DNA of 64,000 nucleotides from Jacaranda mimosifolia (Eukaryota > Streptophyta > Magnoliopsida > Lamiales > Bignoniaceae): the NCBI GenBank assembly GCA_018894105.1, contig CM032122.1:34627404-34691403 (forward strand), read 5' to 3'. Positions 1 through 10,745 of this stretch are shown here, piece after piece. The notes below the pieces were generated by a model. That model was not told where the DNA came from and did no database searches. It saw only the letters and a list, made by a program, of their open reading frames with translations. A program made the translations under genes and the position numbers. The number at the start of each line of letters is the position of its first letter. Position 1 is the stretch's first letter.

Positions 1-580
1 TTTTGATATGACACTTCCAACACCCCCCCCCCCCCCCTCGGCTGAAAAAAAAAACTATTGAAATGTTCTGTATGATTTCTTAATAATATGAAAGCCAATA
101 CCTATAATTCTCAAGATAGTTTGAGACTTTAAAAATACTGCAAAAAATATAATATTAGTGACAAAATAATAAGTGACAATAAAAATTATTAGTAATAACA
201 TTCATTGAGTGACAATAGTTTTTATCTTGTCATTAATGATAATTTTTAAGTGATAAATTTTTTTACTTTGTCACAACACGACTAACTAATGATAAAAAAT
301 TAATATTTTAAGTTCTTACCATTAACAATTAGTTACACTCTTATGGTGACAATAAATTGTTATTACTCATTATAATTTGTGACAAGATTTTTATTGTCAC
401 CATAGGCGTGTCACTAATTGCTTATGATGACAAGTTTAACACTATTCTTGTCACTATTTAATTTATAAAAATTATTAAGGTGACAAAATTAAAATTTTTG
501 TCACATAATATACATAATTAGTGACAATTTTTGCATTGTTACTTACTATTTTGTCATCAATTTATCTTTTTCTTGTAGTG
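1..580. mobile_element. CACTA (En/Spm) transposon, one terminus (partial)
   Basis: Read from position 580 on the minus strand the sequence begins CACTACAAGAAAAAG, the classic plant CACTA terminus. The ~450 bp inward of it is crowded with GTGACA/TGTCAC motifs in both orientations, which matches the subterminal repeats that CACTA transposases bind. No transposase ORF is present and the other end lies left of the window or is lost. The flanking AAA at 581-583 could be the 3-bp target duplication, but this cannot be tested without the other end. A long C tract lies near position 20. Confidence 0.75.
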
Positions 581-1564
581 AAATATCATAGTTTTGTTTG
601 GTTGGATTGTTTTAAAATGTTTTCCAACTTTCAAAATAATACCAAATAGGGTGACACATTTCTCAATTTTACTTTTCAAAACACTCAATTTAATACCTAA
701 TAACTTCTTACTCAAAACAACCAAACACCCTAAAGCCCCACCTATCCCTTTTTTTATACTCAATCTCTTACTTCATTCATTCATTTCTCACCCTCTCATC
801 CTTTCATATATATGATGCTTGGAAATGAAGTTAAGATTCTATGTAGAAGTCAGCGAATTTGAAGAGTCCTTTACTCCGCATTTGTGTAGGGTTAGAGTTC
901 TCAATGTTTTGCAAGTGAATTTTCGTGTCCCTTTTGACTTTGAGAGTCGGTATCTATAGTAATTAAATGCTTAGTGGATTTTGGCTCAATCTAAATATCT
1001 TTCTTAATGTGCTTTGATTAATTAGGCTCACTCGTCTTTTACTTATTATTTATTCAATTAGGTCATTTTTACTCAATTTTTACTTTTCTACCTTTAAGAA
1101 CTTAATTTGTCACATCATTAAGACCCCTATTTTCAATTTAAAAATTTAATTTTCATATTAAAAGTATTTCATCAGTTTTATTTTTAAGTTTACTTTGCCT
1201 TATTTCATTGGTTTTATTAAGTCTGAGCTAATCGTATTTTTCTCAAGGATAGTGGCGGTCAATCTTTGGGCAAGTGCTTGGCAGGCACTTGTTCTGGTGC
1301 CTGTGCCTGGATGTTGCCAGGTGGGGCACCCGTTTGGTCTCCCGACCGCTAGACGCTTGGATGCTCGGTTGCCGGGTGCCTACTTGGGCGCTTGGCTGTA
1401 TGGTCTTTTCTGAAGTATTCGAACTCTGGTAAATGTCTTCAGCGTTTGTTTTTTGGGCGAATGTAGCCGTTCAGGTGTCGATCAGTGATGAATGTAGTAG
1501 TTTGTCCCCTTTGGTAACATAGGCAGCTTTTTAGGCGAAGCTCAACGATTTTGGAAATTACTTA
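581..1564. other. Intergenic, no gene recognised
   Basis: AT-rich DNA. The stretch 593-735 has weak inverted similarity between its ends (TTTGGTTGGATTG against CAACCAAACACCC) and could be a small decayed MITE. A GC-richer patch at 1255-1410 has a short open frame without recognisable domains. Confidence 0.5.
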
Positions 1565-2882
1565 GGCCACGTTTGATGCCCCTGATTAGCCCCTACAAGA
1601 TAAGTTAATGTCATGTAATCTCACGTTTGATTTGCAACATGAATTTTTCGGGCCGCCCACTACTCAATCCATGGCCCACTACTGTACACATGATTGAACA
1701 CGATTACAATCGCTGGTGAGGGGCCGCTACTAGCTAATCTCCCGTTTTTCTCCAACCGGCCTTTTAGCCAGAATGACATAGTTGACCTCCACTGCAAGGA
1801 ACATTTGACAAAAAAAAATCCTCTTCTAATAGTGAAAAATTATCTTCTGGTTCAGCAGAACCATGGAATGACGTAGGATGGATTTCTGCAGATGGTCCTG
1901 TTTCTACCTCAGGAACTGGGATGCCATTGGAAAGGGATTTTGACAATATAGATAGAGAGAGAGAAGCCAAATCAGCTGGTGAAGAGCAACAGCCATCAAC
2001 CTTGGCTTCTCAATTGCTGGAAGAGCTTGACCGAGAAGAAGCAACTCTGGTGGCCAATGAAGCTGACAGAATGTCAGAGCTTGATGAGGATAAAACTTAT
2101 GATTTTGAGGATTTGGAAAAACTCATGGCTGAAATTGGTAATATGCGCAGTGGCTTGAGGTTGATGGCTGATTTCCAGAGGAGGGAAATGGCTGCAATGT
2201 TTGGGGACAGTAGTGGAGGTGAAGAAGGATTTGATTGACCAGAATGCGGAAATATTATGTACACCAAAAGTTTGTTTGCCAAATGCTGCTGCAATCTGAT
2301 CATTCCAGAGTTTGACATTCAACTTGCAAAGGAAACACAATCAGCTTGGATATGTATGTGAAATAAATAGAGCAATTGCCAACTGATGTTTTCTTGCACT
2401 GTCATTGTGCTGCATAATACAATGTGTGGGAGGATTGCCAGCTTCAAGTTTCTATTGTCTTTTGCCGCAGAGAAGCGCCAGTGAAGAATTAATCTCTTCA
2501 CCCTCGGTCGTGATTGAGATTGGAAGAAGCTTCTTCAAATTGTATGCACCTATTACTTTTTACCAATTCGTGATCAGGAAACAATCGCAGCCGGCTGCTT
2601 GAAAGCTACTCCTCGCTACAAATGAATTTTCAGTTAAATTGGGGATCTAGGAAGGCTGTCAAACGAAGGGGAAAAAATTAGGTAGCTCAAAGGACATGAT
2701 CGTCAAACTTAATATAGGTGAATGTATCAAACACAAACCTTGACATTAGGTGAGACTGTTATTGTGCCTAATCTCTAGGTCCAATATATTGTATCAAACA
2801 AAGTAATCTTCTATATAATCTCACCTAATCTTGCCATCAGTCCAATCTCCACGATTATGTAATCACCAAATCAAACGTGGCC
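1565..2882. mobile_element. Harbinger/Tourist-type non-autonomous element carrying a gene fragment
   Basis: The element starts GGCCACGTTTGAT at 1565 and ends with the exact inverse, ATCAAACGTGGCC, at 2882. Both ends are flanked by TTA (1562-1564 and 2883-2885). A 3-bp TTA/TAA duplication with GG-starting inverted repeats is characteristic of PIF/Harbinger and Tourist elements. A second copy of the CACGTTTGAT motif lies subterminally near 1622. No transposase is present. The interior holds part of a host-like gene (1786-2238). The assignment rests on termini and target duplication only. Confidence 0.75.
1786..2238 (+). pseudogene. Captured fragment of an adaptin-binding p34 (AAGAB-like) gene
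   Basis: The open frame reads from about 1786 to the TGA at 2236-2238; the first ATG in frame is 1921 (105 codons). Residues just before it (AEPWNDVGWISADGP) are still coding-like. The C-terminal part (YDFEDLEKLMAEIGNMRSG, then DFQRREMAA) resembles the C-terminal domain of plant alpha/gamma-adaptin-binding protein p34, a cytosolic factor that handles AP complex subunits. The GTPase-like N-terminal domain is absent. The fragment lies inside a Harbinger-type element, so it is most simply a transduplicated partial copy rather than a gene. The family assignment is from memory of the motif and is moderately sure. Confidence 0.55.
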
Positions 2883-2885
2883 TTA

Positions 2886-4796
2886 GTATGTTTAACAGGG
2901 GTTTGCGCCTTGTGAATAACTTCAAAAGTTCCTTTTTTGAAATGTCTTATATTTTGGATATCCTTTGAGCCTTGGCAAGATTTCGAGTTCTTATGAATGC
3001 TTTTGTGTTTTTCATAGAATAATATGCCTTACAAGCGTCTTGATTTGCTTTGTCGAGCTTTTGGTCTCGGAGGTTACCATAAAATGTTGGTGGAATTTTT
3101 TGTATTCTCCATGTAACTTAGAATTGAGGTTTAGAAAGTTATATCGGAGGTCAAGATAATTTCATGAGAATACTTCTTTACACTTGTGTTTGGGGTGTCC
3201 ATGTGGTGAGTGCTTGTTCCTCAGGGGGCCTGTCCTGCATCGAATGTTTGTTCCCAACAAGTGACTACGAGGTGTATGTCTCTATAGTGGATATCATTAC
3301 AGTGAGGGAGTATGGCATAGTTCATGAATCGAATAGTCTTCCCTTATTTTTGATAGGGACTATGTTGTTTTGCCTTCGCTTAAGTAAGGAATTAGCTAAG
3401 ATAATTTTTGATCGCCAAGTGTAGGCCGAACGTATAGATATCCGGACCCGCACGTCTTGATAGTGTTAAATCTTGCTCCATTTTGGGATGGAGGTTTGAA
3501 TGATATGACATTTCTCTGGGCACTTAGTCGACGGAATAACTGTTCATTTCTTGCATTCTTGTGTTCGATGTTGCTTGTTGTTGGTCAATGATGGCATGTT
3601 CACGCCGCTCTTTTTCTTCCCTTATCTCATTTGTTTAGGACTACTTTGCATTTTAGTTTTGCATATGATTTGGTTTTTATTTTTATTTTTTGAGGCCAAA
3701 TATTGGCCAAATGTTTTGCACTTCCTTTGATATTATTGAATTCTACTCTCTTTGATTATGGAAGTTTTGAACACTTTGAGTTCTTTTGAATACTTAGTCA
3801 TTTGCACGACCTTTTTTATATTTTTGCGTTCTTGTCTTTAGTGTCCGGCATTGTAGGCTCGCTTACACCTTTCTTCTTTTTCTTCTTTTTTCTTTTTATT
3901 CAACTCCTTCTTGGGACTTTAACCCAATGAGAAGTAGTAATGTATAGATTTGATTGCGAGCTCTCTTTAGGGAAAGGTCTTACTACAGTCTTGATCTTTA
4001 TGAACTCCCTTTAGGGGGTATTACCAAAGTTGTTTGTTGTTAGGGGTCGTTCGCCTTGAAAGTGTTGTTGTAGTTGTCGTAATTATAATTGTCCGTGCAC
4101 TTTGGGGGTGTAGACATAGTTGTTTGCTAGCCATATGCCATGTGGAGGGTATTATAATAGGCTTTGATGTTTGCCATGTGCCCTTTGAGGAGTCTTGTAG
4201 TAGGTTTTGATGTGTTGGCCATGTGTTAAACCCCTTTACTCAATGCTCAAAATCGCTACTCGCATGCAGGATGACCTCTATTGGTCGCCCTAAAGTTTTC
4301 TCCTCAAATAGACATGAAATAACTTCAAACATGGTGGAAGAATCCTCATATCTCCAGCAATATCTCATTCGAACAATTTTGCAATTATACCTCGTAAGAT
4401 TCTTTGTTCATAGACGAAGTATGTGCCAATGTGCTAGAGGACAACTCCTTATCACTCCACAAGCCTCCTCAAGTCGTGATCACCACTCTTCTTTAAGATG
4501 TGACACTTGACATCGAAGCTCTGATTGTATATCTTTTTTTTTAACATACTTGTAAGTGCGACCCTTGATGTCAAAACTATGATTTTGTGTCTTTTCTGTA
4601 ACACTTGTTTAACTGCATCAAATAACTTTGCTTGTCAGAGAATAGGAACTAGTGAAAATTAGAAGGATAAAAGAAAAGAACGGACTAATTATATATAACA
4701 TAGCAACAAGAAATAATTAATCGAAAAGAATAACAAAGATTCACACCTATTTCAAATGTATTTGTAAGCATACAACCCATATGTGGAACAAAATTC
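2886..4796. other. Intergenic, no gene recognised
   Basis: About 1.9 kb downstream of the first GT61 gene. Short open frames (for example 3164-3424 and 4223-4510) show no domain and no codon pattern I trust. Thymine-rich stretches at 3640-3900 look like decayed repeat DNA. The last ~150 bases would hold the 3' UTR of the minus-strand GT61 gene. Confidence 0.5.
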
Positions 4797-7700
4797 CTAA
4801 CTCCTACGAACAAGCTCCAACGCTTTCAATAGGGTTTTCCTAAACCTAACCAAATCAACATTTACATCTTGATTGTCCAAATAAACAGAACGAAAACCAT
4901 GCCAGCCCTTCTTGTAGACTCCATGAGGGTCTCTACATTCTTCACTCTCAATTGAATATTTCCCTAACAACGAGCTTTCATTCAGACTCACCTTATACTC
5001 CAAATACCTCAACTTCAAATCTTTCGCAGGAAGTTGGAAGTAATATTTAGACAACAACTCCAATCCAACGGGTATTATCTGAACCACAACTGCATTTTCA
5101 GGCAGGAAAACCATGTTTGTAAGCCCAGCCCCATGAACTCCCACCATTACATCGAACGTATTCACAAATTTTCCAACTAAAGAAACTTGCCACCCCATTT
5201 CTTTCACGTCAACATCAAACCCCAATCTCCGAGCCAGCTTGGTTACTTCTTTTTCATTCGTCAGATGGCGGGTTTTTTTCCTAGAAACGATGAGCAAACG
5301 AGGGCGCCGGCGCCGGCGAAGCCGAGGGTCTATGACTGCCCTGTCCAAAGAATAGGTACTCCGGAGGAACTTGGTGAAATCCGTGGCGGAATAATGCGGA
5401 GATTTCGTAGGATCAATGCTTAACTCCTTGTGGGCTTTGAGTCCGACAATCATTCTTGGAAAACACAACACTTCATTTTCATTGTCAATGTCGACGACAT
5501 CGTATTTGGAGAGTTTCTGGAGGATTAATTTGTACTTGGAAGTCCACCAAGAATGTCTGTCGGTTACCAGAAAGAGCACTGTGGTGTTAAACTGTCGGGA
5601 AGTCAAGTAGAGTGGTATGAGTATGTCGGTGAAGTCGTGGAAGTGGTTTCCGGCGTATCCTCCGGTGGAGAAAACGATCGCCGGAATGTTGAAATTTCGG
5701 GTGCAGCGTGGGAGTCTGTCGGCGAGTTGATTGATGATTTTGAACTTTGTGACCTTCTTCATTGCCTCCTTATCTCCTTTTCGTGCATAAGGGTTTATGG
5801 TCCAATCATAATAAGTGGTGTTTTTCTGATCAGCTTCTTGATTTGAAGGTATAAAAATGGTGGATGAGTTGCCATGGATTCTTATATCACCAATCATTTC
5901 GTAGACTTGTGATCTTGAGTTGGTGAAGTTGTGAACACTTAATGGCTTTACACTCTCTGCACCATCAGTATCTGGAAAAAGAAAAAGAAAAAAATTATAA
6001 TTGGACTTGCTTAATTAATTAGTTAATTAATTAATAGTGCATGTTGCTGTTAAAATGTAGCTGGCGATCGACATCCTTATTTTCTTTATTTATATATACA
6101 CATACTAACACTATGTTTGGTTTAGGGAATTTGATAGGCAAAAAAAAAATATTAGAAGAGTTCGTTAGATACAAACTTCTAATTTCATATTTTATGTGTA
6201 AAATTTATGCTATTGGGACAAGAATCACTATGTCTAGTACTTATTGACCATAGTGACTATTATGTATATTCTTTGATCTCATATGATGTTAGCCGATCTA
6301 GTGCAAAATTTTTTGTACTAGCACGTAAAATTCTTTGTTCATTTTATTTCTAAGCGTAATTTTCTATTTCTTCCTAATATTGAGTAATAAATCTACTTAA
6401 TTAGAAAGGTAACGTGGATCAGGATCCACAGTCGAGCCCAACTCAATTCAATTAGTTTTAGGTTTGATGGATTCTAAAATTTAGAAGATGGGTTTAAGTG
6501 GGTTGGATTTTTGTTAAATTTTGACTTTAAAATGGGTCCATTAGAAAAAATTACCTAAAATTTAAATAAATCTAGAACCATAAACCCATATATTCGTTCT
6601 TATTTTTATTAAAGTTGCGTGCTTTGGATTATTAATATTTTCAAAATAATGAAGGGTTCCAATTTTAAACTTATTTAGTTGTTGAGAAAGGATAATTATT
6701 TCAACATACTAGGTTTAGCTAGGAATAATGTTTTGAGGCTTTAGGAACAAGTATGATGTCTATTGTCCCCAAAAATCTTCAGCAACAGTTGTTTAGCTAA
6801 TGTTTTATCTTTCCAGTATGCAAATTTAAATTAAATTGACATGCAACTTACATCTAGCCATTGATTTTTGAAAAATAAAAATTAGTAGATTCATAATTGA
6901 TAGTGTGACTTATTTATTGATGCAATAATTATGCAATTTTTGGTTAGATTGAGTTTATATGCTCTTTAAAATATCTCATGAACTTATAAGATATTATAAA
7001 GTATTTGGTAAATTTTTTAAAAGAACATTATAGCTAGCTATCTCAAAATCAGATGCATGTTAGGATTTTATTATCTGTTTTTTTTTTTTTTTTGGAAAAA
7101 AATCTTAACTTAATTTAAAATTTTAATAAACTTTTATAATTTTAATCATATTAATTATAAAATTGTCACTACTAACATCTTATGAACTCCAAAATTTTAT
7201 TTTATTTCAACTATTTAAAAGTTCATTTTTAATTAAGATAATTTTACCCCTTATTATAAGCTCAAAAAATATATTATAAGATGTTGAAATTTATAAAAAA
7301 TTTAAAATAAATTTGGCAAACACAATCCAAATGTGAACCCATCTTATTATTAACTTTTAGGATGTCGAAATGTGCAGGTCTTTATCACTATTGCATTAAT
7401 ATGAAATAGAATTATGCAATACAGTAAAATTAAATATTATAATTGAAATGATAAAAAATAGTCATAATTAAGACTATCCATCATAAGCTTAATGATTATG
7501 GTCATCAATAAAGATAAGTACTCTTACATAATTTTTGTGGATGGCTAATTTCTTCCGTGCTCATCATCAACATTTTGAGACCCGAAGCTATTGACTGCTT
7601 CAAAATAACTGCATACACACAAATTAAGTAGCACAAAAGTGTTATTTTCTGTACTGCTATCTACAGCAAAATGAATCTTTGTGATAATTATAAAAGGTGG

Positions 7701-8294
7701 GGGAGGGGCAATCAGCGTAGCAATTCTCTTTGGGCGTCTAACCATGAAAGTTTCTCGTTGCTATGGAATGTCTGATTTAAACCATAATACTGTCCAAAAA
7801 ACGAGTTTGTCACCACAATCTCACTAAAGCGTTAGTCAGCCAAAGTCCCTCTACAACAGAGGTGACTGATTCACGGACTACTACCGCAAGCAGGTTCGAA
7901 GTCATCACACCTTTGTGGAAAATTAAGGGGTCTTGTCTAACTAGACTACGACGTTGGTGGTTACAGCAAAATGAATTGAATGCTATTAATTAAAACATGC
8001 ATAACGTCGGTTGCATGAAACTAATTCAAATTAATTACAACAACATTGCATCATGAGTAACAACAGAAAATGAAAACTAAGTAAAACTGCTACAAATTAA
8101 GAATTACTTCAAAATAAATAGAGTACGTAATTAATTAATTACGTACCAACGGGTCGAGGTCCAAGATACGGCTTGAAAACAGTGCAGAGTGTGAATGCCA
8201 TAACTAGGCAAGCGATGAATGCACCAAATCCCAGTTGTTTCTGCTCATGACGACTAAAACTTCTTGCAAATATCGTCTTGTATGTCGACTTCAT
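4797..8294 (-). CDS. GT61 family glycosyltransferase (gene A of a tandem pair)
   Basis: Three exons on the minus strand: 8294-8147, 7608-7528 and 5971-4797, with GT-AG introns, all in phase 1. They sum to 1404 nt, giving 467 aa. The protein has the GT61 layout: short cytosolic N-terminus ([19 protein letters not shown]), one signal-anchor helix at about residues 21-40, a stem, then the DUF563 catalytic domain with GNHFHDF and, near residue 355, [15 protein letters not shown]. The family acts in the Golgi lumen and adds xylose or arabinose to xylan or N-glycans; the exact donor cannot be read here. It is odd in lacking the two cysteines that gene B has just before GDIRI: the aligned positions are S88 and Y100. 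Exon 2 ([11 protein letters not shown]) is small and would be missed by ORF calling. The 3' half starts at M102 if exons 1-2 are ignored. The large second intron carries repeat DNA. Confidence 0.88.
6960..7330. repeat. MITE-like repeat in the GT61 gene A intron
   Basis: AT-rich block with repeated CTTATAAGAT and TTAATTATAAAATTGT motifs. The core at 7135-7190 matches the fold-back repeat at 38.47-39.34 kb (AATCATATTAATTATAAAATTG, then three variable bases and ACTAA...CTTAT...CTCCA in both). It ends near TTTGGCAAACACAATCC. Boundaries are not resolved and no target duplication was found. Confidence 0.45.
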
Positions 8295-9689
8295 TCTGCT
8301 TTCCTCTACTAATTACGTACTATTCTAACTGGAATTGCTTTGAGAAATTTTAGAACTATATATACTGAAATGGGACTATATATATATACAGATATTGAAA
8401 GAGTAATTTCCTTTTGAAATTAAACCGATGGATCGATGGAGTTTGAGAATGTGGGATGGATTGATTCTGAACCAGCTCCTGCAGTAAGTTTAATTTCATG
8501 CAGAGAGATTGAATATTAGTACTACTTAGAGGAGGAGAGAGAGGGCCGGCAGGCGATATCCGGACCGGCCGACATTAATTCTTGCAACCCATTTTATGTT
8601 CTCTTACAAAATGAAATACCAAACGTTTGTTTCCATGTAGTTTATGCTTCCCACGAATACAACTTCTGATGATTGTTATTCTCCAACCGAATCTAAATTG
8701 TTGGTTGAGATGAAAAGGACACTGGGGTTGACTCTACGGACAAGTGTGCATGTCATTAATTTCTTTTGAGGGAAATTACACTTTGCCCCCTCAATTTATT
8801 ATTATTGCTCACACTACAACAAATTTATATATATAATTTGAGGCGCACACATATTAAAATTATAGATTTTATAATTATAGACGCCAATGATAATTTAAGT
8901 AAGCAAATTTCATATTGATTGTCTTTTAAAGTACTGTTGTCATATTTTTAGAGGCATGTATTAGAAATTTAGAATTGCTTATAAATGATAGTAAAATAAC
9001 TCTTAAAAAAAAAAATACCACTGTTGCTTTATATAAATGATAAAGGCAATTATTAAAATGGTTTAAATATATTTTGCTAGGACAACTATGGAGGCTATTT
9101 ACCTAAATGCTTCCATATTGTATTGAAGGCAATTTTCAAACTTTTAAAAGTACAAAAAAAAAAAAAAAAAAAGAACCCTCAATTATGGAATAATATGTAT
9201 AATCTCCTACTACTATAATAGATGAGTTTTAGGGCTAGTATTGCCATTGAAAGCTATAAAATCGAATTTTATACATATGGAGGCATTTGGACAAATAACC
9301 TTTATAGCTACAGTCACGAAATATATGGAGATCAATTTAAGTTTTCATAGCTGCATTCGCATAATATATGGAGATCATTTTAAAGATTGACTTTATATAA
9401 ATCAATAGAGAGAATTTTTTATGCTTTAAAAGTTATCTTACCATCGTTTATGAGTTATATTAATATACCTTAATAAATAGACCTCTAAAAATAGGACAAC
9501 ACTTTAGTCAATATTAAATTACCTACTTAAACAGTAATTGACGACTATTTTAAAATACACATTTATTTATTTGCTTCTAAATATCTAATTCCAAATAAAT
9601 ATATATTTCTTTGTTTGCTTTACCTAAGTGTTACAATTGACTTTGCGTTATTTTATTCTTCTTCAAGTTATTTCAAGCTTATGGAATTT
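8295..9689. other. Intergenic; GT61 gene A promoter side and a possible CACTA-like end
   Basis: The 5' flank of the minus-strand GT61 gene A lies at 8295-8600. At 8812-8823 the sequence CACTACAACAAA is followed by several short GAGGC motifs (near 8841, 8951, 9089 and 9281), which would fit the left end of a CACTA-like element. No matching right terminus was found. No gene is seen here. Confidence 0.4.
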
Positions 9690-10175
9690 TATAATAGTGA
9701 TTTTGTTGGAGATATTGATGATAGAAAAAGCACTACTAGGGGATATAGTGCCATTTTGCGGAGTTCAAAGATGCAATTCTTGTGACTCTTTCAACTTGTG
9801 AATCTGAATATGTAATTGCAACTTATTGCAGTTCTCATGCTATTTGGTTCAGAAGATTGCTAAAAAAGCTTAATTTGTAGCAGAGAAAGCTAAAAAAATA
9901 TGCATTGATTGACAACAAGTCTATAGAAGTACTTGTCTCGAACCCTATATATCATGATTGAAGCAAGCATATAGATACAAAGTATCGTTTTATTAAAGAG
10001 AGCATTGCAAAAAGAAAAAGAAAAAGAAAAAGAAAAGAAAAAGAAAATGGAGTTCAAGTATGTGAAGACTCAAGATCAAATTGCGGATATTCTTACAAAG
10101 CCCCTCAACATTAAAGGTTTTTGAAGATTAATATCAAGACTTGGAGTGAAAAATAAAATTTCAATTTAAGGGGAA
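9690..10175 (+). pseudogene. Ty1/copia pol fragment (RNase H end), decayed
   Basis: Conceptual translation with frameshifts and stops gives the typical 3' end of copia pol: GDIDDRKSTTRGY, then CSSHAIWFRRLLKKL, then SKHIDTKYRFI and finally VKTQDQIADILTKPL. These are the C-terminal RNase H motifs. Reverse transcriptase, integrase and gag are missing, so this is a 5'-truncated relic. An A/G-rich expansion at 10010-10048 interrupts it. A purine tract (AAGGGGAAG) follows at about 10168-10177 and could be the polypurine tract. Confidence 0.75.
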
Positions 10176-10745
10176 GTGTGAAGATATGTAATTTGAAGAG
10201 TTTATGTCCCATTATGTGTCCTTTGAATTGCTAAGTAAATGGTGCAAGAACATGACCATATAATGACTTTTAGATTGTTAGGTAAGATTTTCATGTAGCT
10301 AGTCAACATTCATGAATAAGGTAGTAATTTGGTTTAAGTCCAAAAATCTCTTCTTGCACCTATATATACCCTTGCAATTTGGATTTTCAATCATGTGAAT
10401 TTTAAGAATCATCTTCTTCCATATTCCTCCCTAATGGTTAAAATGAGCTCGATCATATCCACCTAACATTAAAGTCATTTGAAATTCTTAACCTCAAATA
10501 CTTTTTCTAAATTCATATCCTCATTCCAAATACAACCTTAAACTCAAGATAAATTTGATTTATTACCCAAAATTGCATCTTTATAATGGCAACTCCCTCA
10601 AAGTCAATTTGAGTGACATAGTTGAAAAAACAGCGGCAATATATAAATAATTGTAATATCCCCTACTAAGATTTTTGGAAAACTGAAGAAAGAAAAAGAA
10701 AAATAAAAAGAAAAGAAAATCAATGTCCTTATAGGAAAATGCCAA
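10176..10745. other. Possible copia 3' LTR remnant and GT61 gene B downstream region
   Basis: DNA directly after the copia polypurine-like tract, beginning TGTGAAGATATG, is where a 3' LTR would start. No second LTR copy was found, so LTR status is inferred from position only. The stretch up to 10745 also contains the expected 3' UTR of the minus-strand GT61 gene B. Confidence 0.35.

Noticed and set aside
4223..4510. 95-codon ORF downstream of GT61 gene A.
   Set aside because: No domain, no splice partners, and ordinary stop-free length for this composition.
5187..5846. Plus-strand ORFs of 64-97 codons opposite GT61 gene A.
   Set aside because: Shadows of the conserved minus-strand GT61 coding exon.
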